The notes beneath the pieces were generated by a model. The model made no database searches and was not told the origin of the DNA. It saw only the letters and a list, made by a program, of their open reading frames with translations. Below are positions 55,601 through 62,401 of a stretch of 64,000 nt of DNA, piece by piece. Source of the stretch: Antedon mediterranea (Eukaryota; Echinodermata; Crinoidea; Comatulida; Antedonidae); NCBI RefSeq assembly GCF_964355755.1, contig NC_092671.1:6581001-6645000 (forward strand), written 5' to 3'. A program made the position numbers and the translations under genes. The stretch's first letter is position 1. Each line of letters opens with the position of its first letter.

Positions 55601-57984
55601 GCTATGTATGCCAATTTGCTAAGCCACAAATTGACTAGCCTATACAATATGCTATTTTGCTGGAAATTGATGCATGCTAATTAACTGAATCCTGTTTGTC
55701 TTGAGTCGTATAGATGAGATGTAACTTTATTGTAAATGTTTATGTTTTTTTAGATACTATTGAAAACTGTGATAATGCAAAGCGCTTTGCTGGCGTCTCC
55801 AGAGATGACGCACTGACGTCTTTGAATCTCCTTGAGGCAGTACACTCATCAGATGCTAATGAGTCTATAGATGAAGACAGTACATTAAGGACATATCTAA
55901 TTGGAAATTTAAAAACATACCAAACAATTAAAAATGGTTAGCGTTTTTATCTTGTTGATTGTGTTGTCCTGTTATGTTAAAGTTATATTTCAAAATGTCT
56001 AATTTATTGTATATTTTGAAAATTCACAACTTGACCATATAAATTAGGTTTAACCTCTGTCTACACTATCAAACTTTAAGTGACAAAAAAATGTGACATA
56101 TATGGACATGATGATGTCATATCACTACCATATTTGGGCATATCATACTTTGTTGTCAAACTAGTTTGATAGTGTAGACAGGACTGTTATTATCCAGAAC
56201 ACTATTAAATCACATTAGTTCTATCACCTTTGATAAATTTGGTTAAAATACAGCACTCCTAGATAAATTTAAGTAAAATGAAAATAATTTTGATGATGAC
56301 TTTGTTTGTATTGTAGTTTGTCAACCTGTTGAGACAACCAGTAGTATAGTGGTCACAACCAATGAATTCTGCCTCTTAGATGAGAATTACTTTTGGCCGT
56401 TGAATTCCAAAAATAGCATTCCACCAAAGATGGTGCAATTTACAGTGAAACAAATTGAGCTTATCAGCAATATCTCGGGCATTGTAAGTAACAATATTTG
56501 AATTTTTGAATTTGTTATTTATTTATAGTGGGTAACCTCGCAGAGGGCCCATCTATGATCAGTGGCTGTGTGTGTACGTACTGGTACACCGGGATAACCC
56601 CCTACTCATCTCGAAAGATATACTAGGTTCTTTAAAGTGCACATAAAGTGTACACTGAACCTACAGTTTATAGTCCTTATCCGAGAACACTTGTTCTACC
56701 AACAGAACCATGAAGCAAGTGAGCCTCGAACTCTTGCCGATGTTATGGATAATGGCTACGTGATTATTATTCCACTGTCTTAACCGCTCATCCACTCACT
56801 CGCACCCTAAATTGTCAAATTAGTACTTTATTCAACATAGTGCGGTGTGTGCCTTCAGATGTTGGTGTTTTGTCTGTTAGGGATGATCATGATAGCTGAT
56901 ATTGCTAAAGCATCTTTGCCTCGTCTGATTTTAATCTCTCACTACAGCCCTGGTAGTGGTAGCATAATAACATTTAATTTCCTCCGCTCTCTCCAGCCCC
57001 ACTCTGTTAAATGTTGCAAATGCATACAATCTGACTAATAACATTACATGTTTTCCTTTTTATTTAGGTGTTATATAAGGACAGTGAAAATGACATCAGT
57101 GTAGGATTCTTTAATGAGGTAACCATGTTTTTACTTTACTAAGGGAATTCGACATTAAGAATTTAATAAATTGTGTGTTAGATTCAGATTAAACTTATTG
57201 CCATATGTACTTATTTATTGATTGATTGATCACTTTATTTAAGAATAAAAACTCCATATATACAACAAACAATACAAAACGGAAAATCACAATAAAACAT
57301 TCTAAATTCAGATGGGGAAGGTGCATAGGATGTGACCTTCTTGATCTCCCTCTCTGGTAAACTCTTTAACCAGAAAACCATTATTTTAATGTTTTTGTTA
57401 CATTTTTTAGGGATCTGGTGAGGAAAGTTATTGGCATTTGAAGATGGAAACAAAGTCTTCATTGAGGTCTCTTATATCAGCATTAAAAGAGCCCTGGGAG
57501 AAGGTGTTTGGAGTTGATTTACAGTGCACTGAATATCCTAGCATTATCATCCAGGTAAGCAAAATAACCCCTTATTTTATTACTGCAGTTCCTCTCCACT
57601 TACAGAGTGAAACATGAAGCAATCCTTATTCAAAAAGTCTTGTTATAAGGTTTAGTTAGTGGCACTGTTATTGTCAGAAAAGAAAAAAATCTTGGCACTG
57701 TTCCAGAGTCAGAGCTTCAGACCATGACTCTGTTATTGAAAGGCAAATATTTAGAACAACATCCTGGTACTTTGATAGTGCCAGACACCGTGGCTTAAAC
57801 ATTGTAGATCAAGCATGTTTAGCTTCTGGTACTGTGCCAGGGACAGGACTTTAACCCAGGACTTTGAGGTTGAAGGACAAGCTTGTTTAGCAACAACACC
57901 TGGTACTATGCCAGAGTCATAACCCATCATTCCTTATGCTCTTATAATTTTGATTTCAATTTCTTTTTTAAGGAGGAAATGTGA
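40961..57984 (+). CDS. STK11IP: STK11IP (LIP1), LKB1-interacting leucine-rich-repeat protein
   Basis: Orthologue of STK11IP, a scaffold that binds LKB1/STK11 (and SMAD4) and has been reported as a lysosomal V-ATPase-associated mTORC1 substrate. I chained 22 coding exons: 40961-41054, 41789-41979, 43159-43326, 44311-44418, 44818-44889, 45550-45783, 46595-46684, 48389-48430, 48606-48825, 49428-49694, 49798-49951, 50498-50639, 51086-51245, 51725-51911, 52467-53610, 54252-54349, 54478-54656, 55754-55936, 56317-56483, 57068-57118, 57411-57554, 57973-57984. Phase holds throughout: 4,107 nt, 1,368 aa, against about 1,090 in human. Most of the extra length is in exon 52467-53610. The first coding exon starts at 40946 and the ATG context is AAAATGG. 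The start matches the human N-terminus by the ISELIRKNG...LSLDTLSLACLNQFF alignment. Confidence 0.94.
41107..41500 (-). mobile_element. LINE 3' end (STK11IP intron 2)
   Basis: On the minus strand the frame reads HHSAINIFPRLWEELPEMIK then NSLILDSFQIFLNSLK, the typical C-terminal end of a non-LTR retrotransposon reverse-transcriptase ORF (W..LP..I..S.....F...LK). It is followed by a 3' region ending in (ATT)n at 41107. It is 5'-truncated and not functional. Confidence 0.6.
43338..43480. mobile_element. MITE family A, copy 6 (STK11IP)
   Basis: TAAGCTCTGTCTACACTATC just after the donor of exon 43159-43326; right end AAGTTTGATAGTGAACTGTA. Confidence 0.8.
45131..45470 (+). mobile_element. Composite SINE: 5S-rRNA-like head plus tRNA-like body
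   Basis: 45131-45252 aligns end to end with 5S rRNA: ACGGCCATACTGCGTTGAAA, ACCGGTTCTCGTCAGATCAC, internal control region AAGTTAAGCAACGTTGGGCC and TGGATGGGAGACCG, ending GGCGGGTGCTGTAT. Directly after it is a tRNA-like promoter: A box TGGTGTAATGG at 45265-45275 and B box GGTTCGAGGTT at 45305-45315. A body with GCTGCACTGCTGGCTGCCGT and CCTCACTGAGGACAAATAAT follows, then an A-rich tail ending about 45470. The order 5S then tRNA then body resembles the AmnSINE1 arrangement known from amniotes. It lies in the STK11IP intron just before exon 45550. Confidence 0.8.
46239..46396. mobile_element. MITE family A, copy 7 (STK11IP)
   Basis: TAAAGCTCTGTCTACACTAT, CAAACTTTATGTGACAAACA, centre ACTACCATATTTGAGCACAT and right end AATTTGATAGTGTAAACAGA. 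One of the most complete copies; the two halves are near-complementary. Confidence 0.85.
47166..47262 (+). mobile_element. tRNA-like sequence, probable SINE head
   Basis: CCCCTTGGTCTTGAGGTATG resembles the 5' half of a tRNA-Pro-type gene, and GGTTCGAGTCCCACC contains a perfect B box. The acceptor stem does not pair and the anticodon arm is irregular, so it is not a working tRNA gene. The 66-bp tandem repeat begins about 70 bp downstream. Confidence 0.5.
47332..47595 (+). repeat. Four-copy 66-bp tandem repeat (STK11IP intron)
   Basis: Units start AAGTACTCAACACCCTGATG at 47332, 47398, 47464 and 47530. The copies are almost identical (the last has TTACAAAC for TTGCAAAC), indicating recent amplification. 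Confidence 0.93.
47804..48273 (+). repeat. Ten-copy 48/45-bp minisatellite (STK11IP intron)
   Basis: Unit GAGATCCAGCCACTGATACC then CACAGCATTGTCATTTTGTA and TCTCCATT, 48 bp; two junctions are shortened to 45 bp (GTATCCATT). Copies are near identical. It ends about 115 bp upstream of the 42-nt exon at 48389. Because 48 and 45 are multiples of three, long antisense frames run through it; these are artefacts. Confidence 0.94.
48389..50639 (+). CDS. STK11IP: STK11IP middle region (exons 48389-50639)
   Basis: Residues 320-594: a 42-nt exon (PIIDETPVSKEEKM), a basic KKKVGKRLLQKYRHSADFLE segment, the conserved EYRSELDRMRQHHGPDWLNA (human counterpart SSFRERFGRNWLQY), a Lys/Asp-rich linker, then GPLLVRIEDRTTGSLKHVFL...VREVFIQEKD, which aligns with the human RECFLRVTSAHLFEVEL PH-like region, and the LIIPSVHLAFDYTRKDRQRR strand-rich segment. 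The 48-bp minisatellite lies just upstream of the first exon of this block. Confidence 0.88.
48850..49172. mobile_element. Element with TACCCTTTTCACAC termini (STK11IP intron)
   Basis: The left end TACCCTTTTCACACCTGCAA and right end TTATGCAGATGTGAAAAGGG-TA are inverted repeats of about 20 bp with two or three mismatches, 323 bp apart. There is no coding content. Probably a small non-autonomous DNA transposon. Confidence 0.6.
50070..50230 (+). mobile_element. SINE family F fragment (STK11IP intron)
   Basis: CTGCTGGTAGAACTAGTCTT, GGATAAGGAGGTCCAGTTTT, GTGCACTTTAAGGAATCCAG and TGCATCTTTTAGAAGAG match the other family F copies at 10258 and 56525. Confidence 0.6.
50778..50865. mobile_element. Short family E repeat (STK11IP intron)
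   Basis: CAGTAAAACCTCTATTAAGG then GGACAGC, and AAGGTGTCCCCTGTTG; one end of a GGGACAC-type element. Confidence 0.45.
51086..51911 (+). CDS. STK11IP: STK11IP zinc-ribbon-like segment
   Basis: Exons 51086-51245 and 51725-51911 (residues 595-709). MQCLKCSLEFNK supplies one CxxC pair (codons at 51158-51169) and VFVCPTCKSDLL the second (51754-51765). This matches human FQCLRCGHEF...VCPNCGSD. The two Cys pairs are on different exons separated by an intron that holds a LINE 3' end and a MITE A copy. Zinc binding is inferred from spacing. Confidence 0.85.
51300..51550 (+). mobile_element. LINE 3' end (STK11IP intron before exon 51725)
   Basis: The frame around 51370-51460 reads STYDFTAPILWTSLPIS then, past a stop, a TELKTSFSTSFF-like end. 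This is the W.SLP...FKTxLKTxLF signature at the C-terminus of CR1/L2-like reverse-transcriptase ORFs. In-frame stops show it is dead. It runs into a partial MITE A copy. Confidence 0.55.
51549..51674. mobile_element. MITE family A, copy 8, partial (STK11IP)
   Basis: Left terminus reduced to AAAGCTCTGTTTAA; AATATGGTAGTGATATGACA inside; right end TGTTTGATAGTGTAGACAGA intact. Confidence 0.7.
52467..53610 (+). CDS. STK11IP: STK11IP long disordered exon
   Basis: One 1,144-nt exon (residues about 710-1091), Ser/Asn/Asp/Glu-rich with many SS and SD runs (SRQSSRSNSVNETPP, STSSGNTPYGSLLES, SDPDDQSGLS), ending in the conserved HRLKLYFSMSLFGDVEEF-ACMLK that corresponds to human HRLRLFLDVEVFSDAQEEF. The insertion before that motif is much longer than the human linker and accounts for most of the size difference. 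Serine runs suggest phosphorylation, which cannot be shown from sequence. Confidence 0.88.
53651..53900. mobile_element. MITE family A, copy 9, interrupted (STK11IP)
   Basis: Left terminus TTAAGCTCTGTCTACACCAT at 53651. The matching internal part resumes near 53796 (AAAGTGTGATGTGCCCAAAT), and the right end is AAGTTTGATAGTGTAGATAG. About 110 bp of unrelated AT-rich sequence splits it. Confidence 0.7.
53981..54098. mobile_element. MITE family A, copy 10 (STK11IP)
   Basis: TAAGCTCTGTCTACACTATC then AAACTTTATGATGTCATATC, ending ACTAGTTTGATAGTGTAGAG. It lies only about 80 bp from copy 9. Confidence 0.8.
54252..57984 (+). CDS. STK11IP: STK11IP C-terminal PH-like region and micro terminal exon
   Basis: Residues 1092-1368. 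Landmarks: GLLVVSTSTIFIMKITKKES (human CLVVVSDRRLYLLKV), DWLFKKSQHPIKDLRHLHVG, LRTYLIGNLKTYQTIKN, SSIVVTTNEFCLLDENYFWP, and the end YWHLKMETKSSLRSLISALK-EPWEKVFGVDL, matching human FWALRVVCQEQLTALLAWIREPWEELF. The frame reaches SIIIQ at a GTAAGC donor (57554). The final coding exon is 57973-57984 after a polypyrimidine-AAG acceptor and encodes Glu-Glu-Met-stop. Human also ends a few residues past the equivalent Ile-Gln, which supports this tiny exon. Confidence 0.85.
54690..55640 (+). repeat. Higher-order 61-bp / 20-bp tandem array (STK11IP intron)
   Basis: The basic unit of about 20 bp is CCATATGCCAACTTGCTAGC. In 54745-55220 three variants form a 61-bp higher-order unit (CACACTTGCTAG at 54757, 54818, 54879 and onward every 61 bp, about eight copies). 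From about 55220 to 55640 it reverts to simpler 20-21-bp units (CCATTCATGCCAACTTGCTA). It fills the intron between exons 54478-54656 and 55754-55936. Confidence 0.92.
56051..56186. mobile_element. MITE family A, copy 11 (STK11IP)
   Basis: TAACCTCTGTCTACACTATC, AAACTTTAAGTGACAAAAAA, right end AACTAGTTTGATAGTGTAGA. Confidence 0.8.
56490..56812 (-). mobile_element. SINE family F, near full-length tRNA-derived copy (STK11IP)
   Basis: On the minus strand it starts with a tRNA-Ser/Leu-like head: TGGATGAGCGGTTAAGAC (complement of about 56777-56794) and a B-box-like GAGTTCGAGGC (complement of 56722-56732). The family body GTTGGTAGAACAAGTG, GTGCACTTTAAAGAACCTAG, TATATCTTTCGAGATGAGTA follows, with an A/T-rich tail next to the exon ending at 56483. 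It defines the family of the fragments at 10258 and 50070. Confidence 0.7.
57600..57920 (+). repeat. Decayed ~70-bp tandem repeat (last STK11IP intron)
   Basis: Three diverged copies of a unit containing CTGGTACT(G/T/A)TG...CCAGA(G/C) and an AAGC(A/T)TGTTTAGC core lie between 57690 and 57915. No other content in this intron is recognised. Confidence 0.45.
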
Positions 57985-58200
57985 ATTCTCTTGGGCTGTT
58001 GATGCAACCAATTAGTTACTTAAAACCAAAGATATACTGGGGCCTTCAACCATGGAGCTACAATAACATAATTGTGTAGCTCCATGCTTCAACCATTGTA
58101 TGTGTAAAATTGTATGTGTATCAGTTACCAATGGTTTGTATATTTTTGTATATAACAAAAAGTACAGCAACATATCTATAATAATAAACAATTAAGGAAG
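57985..58200 (+). other. STK11IP: Probable STK11IP 3' UTR with stem-loop
   Basis: Downstream of the TGA (57982-57984) is a perfect 12-bp hairpin, CATGGAGCTACA / TGTAGCTCCATG (58051-58086, 12-nt loop), then a candidate AATAAA at 58183-58188. A related small palindrome (CATGGAGGTA...TACCTCCATG) lies near 49190, so the hairpin may be a tiny foldback repeat rather than an RNA element. Confidence 0.4.
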
Positions 58201-59560
58201 CCAAAATAATATAAGACACAATTTTAAAAGCCTCCGAAATAAAAATTGATCTATAACACACTAACAGCTTGTTAATGATAAGGTGTAAAGTGAATTTGAA
58301 TGTATCATACATGGTTTGGTTTAATACATAATGTTTGATATATAAATAAATACTAATGCAGTCCATAGTCCGTTTTCCTGCTAATTTATTAATGGGGATA
58401 GATACAGGCTATTATGCTACAGTGTTGTCCTATGCTGAGTCTGTAAAATTACTGTAAAATTAAGAATTAACCTGAAGAATTATTATAAAATACAGTAATC
58501 ATGTTGGTGTTAATAAGGTTGCGCAAAAATACAATTATTTCATATGTATAAATAGATAATAATTATTATTTTATTGATTGATATCAAAGAGTGAATTCTG
58601 TAGGATTCGATATAAACCTGTGTGACTATATTCACAAATTGCATTTCCATTAAGAGTTGTTTCACTTAAGTCGGTAAATATTTGAGTATTTACCTTAAGT
58701 GGAAATCGAAAAAGTGTTTCCGTTGGCGAATAGTGAATACAGCTACATGCGTCTATGAAACATATCAATGTAAAAATGAAAAATCTTATTTGTCTTTATT
58801 TATTTTAAATTATTGAATTTCTAATTTGAAATTTAAGCTTACATTACTGCCGAATTTGCCTGATTTAAAATATTTTAATATTTAACTTTAAAAATTGTTC
58901 ATATCATTTTTGCCGGTGCTTTTAATTACTATGTGGAACATTCACACAAATATTAATCCAAATTGGGATATTGCTAGCTATCACAAAGCAGATTTAAATG
59001 GTGGGAGTTTTTATACCTCACTAATATTTTTTTCACAAAAGCCATAAATAATGAACGTTTTATTTTACAAATATTTAGACCTATTTTTATAACAATTGTA
59101 CATATAAATTGTTCATGTACCTGAATAATATAATTTGTATTTAATGTCATCTACATTCATGATGTTGAATAAATGTTAACTTAATATTATTGACAAATGG
59201 ATTAAGGAACATATAAAATAAAAATGCTACTTCGCCGATTCTTGTTATCTAGGCCTACGCTGTAATTTGTAGAATATCATAGGCATAGAATAACACGTCT
59301 TTCATATGTGAAGGCTGTGTAATTGATCATACAGTAAGGCTCACCTTAACATAATACAAGCGTCACATGTGACACCTTATTTATGATAATAGAATACAAT
59401 ATGTGGAGATACAGAGAATAATCAGGTGCATTAGCAGGGCCAGTAAATATACAATACTGTATATTTATCTGTTTTCTGTACTTAATCAGAATTTAATCAT
59501 CCTCTAAATGTCTAACTGTGATTGGTCAGTATGCAGCACAACTTAATTTGATGCTAAAGC
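58200..59560. other. Intergenic AT-rich sequence
   Basis: Low-complexity AT-rich DNA with several AATAAA words; no gene, RNA or repeat family that I can recognise. Confidence 0.5.
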
Positions 59561-59732
59561 TTGGTTCCCACTAGAACGTAACGCAAGGACGTAAACGCAA
59601 CGCAAGCGTTTTAACCAATCACAAGCGATGGCTTATGTGATTTCTAACTGTCTATAACTTCGCTTGTGATTGGTTAAAACGCTTGCGTTGCATTTACGTC
59701 CTTGCGTTACGTTCTAGTGGGAACCAAGCTTT
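59561..59732. mobile_element. MITE family B, intact palindromic copy
   Basis: The left end AGCTTGGTTCCCACTAGAAC continues into GTAACGCAAGGACGTAAACG and AAGCGTTTTAACCAATCACA. The right half is the near-exact complement and ends GTTCTAGTGGGAACCAAGCT. The element is about 172 bp and almost wholly self-complementary. Other copies are at 10841-10985 and nested in the foldback at 36371-38774. Confidence 0.9.
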
Positions 59733-60703
59733 TGTAAACCTCTTTATACCATTTCTAAACCGTTTATTTCAAATAATTATATTCTGTGTAGTTAGATTTC
59801 TTTTATGTAAATACTAACGCCTAAATGTTGCTTTATTTTTATACATAGTAAGGATTATGCGGGTTTCGTTAATTTTAGTATAATTTTATTTTGTTACAAA
59901 ATACATTATTATTTTAATGACACTGATTTTCTTCATATGCGCTTATAATTTTTTCAACTTAGTTTTAAACTAAACAACTAAATTAAAATATTTAATGTAT
60001 TTCATCATGGAACAATGTATTTGATAGCATTAGCTATTACACTGATATACAACACATATCATATGAAATCATTCACTTGTGTGCTTATAATTAGTGTAAT
60101 TATAATATATATTCTCTGTAAGTGCGTAATTCTTAAGATCTAGACTGTATCACTTTCGAAGCGATTTTGTTTTGTTCAGTCTTGCAGAGTTTTGTTCACA
60201 CATTAGTGTTTTAGAATTTCTGTCTGTTTAAATATGTATTATTATTTTTCTGCTATACGCTGTTTTATTTTTTTCTATACTTTTTAATTATGAGTATTGT
60301 TTAACATTTATGTGTCGTGTTCCAATGCATTATTCAATTGCTGTTATAATCTTTTTATCAAGATTTTTTTTCGTATTTTTTGTTAACACTTTTACAAGAG
60401 AATGTTAGTGTTGTGATTTGTTGCAATATTATTATTAAGCAATTTATTTTTAAAATGCACCTTTTAAGTTGACCTCAAGATTTATTTTTACTAATAAAAT
60501 TAATCATTAATTAACCCGTGCAATTTGTGCGCGAGGTTATCATACTGCAATATTGTTTACAATGTTTGTGAATAATGATAATAAATTGAGAATACGGAAG
60601 ACGTATTTGCGGGTCATATTTGTATCACTTTTAGTTTCTTTATTTTCAACGTTAACATAATAATCGTATATTAGGCTAGTATAATGTACTACGTTACTAT
60701 GCC

Positions 60704-60835
60704 TAAATCTTGTCTGCACTATCAAACTTTATTTAACGAAAAATGTGATGTGACCATATATGGACATGGTGATGATTTCATATCACTATCATTATTTGGG
60801 CACATCACACTTTTTTTTGTCAAACTAGGCTAGGC
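60704..60835. mobile_element. MITE family A, copy 12 (intergenic)
   Basis: AAATCTTGTCTGCACTATCA, AACTTTATTTAACG, centre ATATGGACATGGTGATG and TTTGTCAAACTAG; the right terminus is lost into AGGCTAGGCC. Confidence 0.7.
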
Positions 60836-61074
60836 CTAGCTTAGTTTCTTTAGTCGAACATGTTTATTTCACTCTGTACACAGCGCTTTGACCTTTTTGG
60901 TCTGAACAGTGACGTCATAAACATGACATCGACCTAATTATTACATTTTTTTATTTTTACCTCTTTTCGTTGTTCCTCATCACTCCATCTGTTATTCTTT
61001 TTACACAACAATGAATGTGTTTCGTTGTCAAAAAAAGGAATCGATTGTGGTATCGAAGAATAAAATGCGTATAA

Positions 61075-61225
61075 AACAATGTCTCCATGGCAATAGTGCA
61101 TCATCTGCATTTTCCGCGGTCGTCTAGGACAACGCTGTTGCATCTCTCTGGCAACAACCGCGTAAGATACCCATTTCCATCGTTACTGCGCGCGCATTAT
61201 CCGTGTTCTGTTTTGACGACAACGA
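61075..61225 (+). promoter_or_regulatory. Promoter-like region with X-box-like motifs
   Basis: Contains GTCTCCATGGCAAT (61081-61094) and GTTGCATCTCTCTGGCAAC (61137-61155), both resembling RFX X-box inverted repeats, then TACTGCGCGCGCATTATCCG and a donor-like AACGAACAG|GTACGC near 61229. CpG density is raised relative to the flanks. It could be the first exon of a gene continuing beyond the window, but no downstream coding exon is visible within it. Confidence 0.3.
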
Positions 61226-61229
61226 ACAG

Positions 61230-62308
61230 GTACGCTTGGTTGTTGTGTACGTGATATGAAGATGATTCTTGTATGTAGGCTGTCCTCCTTAAATCGATAA
61301 AATTAAACATTAACCAATTTAATTGTTTTCAATAGTAAGTAGGCATATTATGTTTGAATTGTTATTTTGTATGTTGTGCTCTTTATTATTATTACTCTGT
61401 AGGTTACAATAGGCATATCAACTTTTTCAGATAAACAGTAACACGTGGGTCCGGGCGCATAATTAGGCAAATACTCAATTTGAATAGTTTATCATACACC
61501 TGTAAGTAACAAAACGACTTGTTACATACAGTACTGTAGTTCTGTTAACTGACAACAGCTTGTACTAAGTAGTCCTAGCCTAGTGATTGCGCAATTCTAA
61601 AGTATGACGGTACGGTACAACAGGTATCAGTTTAACTGGAAAAGGTAATTTCTTATAATTGTATTTAAAGTACATCGACCCGGACAAAGCTTTAGACGAT
61701 GAATGAATCTCTCTTGACATCACTACACTATAGGTAACCGTGCATTCGTACTGTTTGCTTTAACAAATCTAGGCCGCTGTGATCTATTCAAAATTACGAT
61801 TATAAAACATGGGTCTCTTTGTCAGTCAGCTGACTGACTGGGACTTTCATTTGTTATGGATGGAAACATGACATGAAAGAACCCCACAGTTTAATCTAGC
61901 CTTTCGCTTAATATCACTTCCGTGAAGTTTTGATTGAAGTTTTGATTGTGGTTTTTCTATGATTCAATCTTCATCTCCCGTGGCGATATCAATATCGTCT
62001 TCATTCCCTTTAAACCTGCTGTTTTCAAACTAACAAACACCAACGATCTCAAATATTACATTGTTTATTCATTTTCATTTTTACAGTTAGTTCGTTTGTG
62101 ACATACACTTATATACACGTTAAAAATATGAAAAATAACGATCCGTTTATCTGTACAATATATTACATGCATTTGTTAATGCATGAGCACCTAATTGATT
62201 TACTCATACAAAAATAATATATAAGGTATATTTTACAAATTAATAAAGAAGAAGTTATATCTACTTTTGTTCAGTTTAATGATATGAGTTGTTGAACACC
62301 ACCTTGAG
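61230..62308. other. Non-coding AT-rich sequence
   Basis: No convincing exon on either strand and no recognised repeat; either intron of a gene that continues beyond the window or intergenic. Confidence 0.4.
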
Positions 62309-62401
62309 CTGGTTTGACAAAAAAAAGGTGATGTGTCCATATAATTATGAGCACATCACATTTTTTTGTCTACTAATTTGATAGTGTAGACAGAGCTTTA
62401 G
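62309..62401. mobile_element. MITE family A, copy 13, left-truncated
   Basis: GAGCTGGTTTGACAAAAAAA, GGTGATGTGTCCATATAATT, right end AATTTGATAGTGTAGACAGA then GCTTTAG. Confidence 0.75.
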
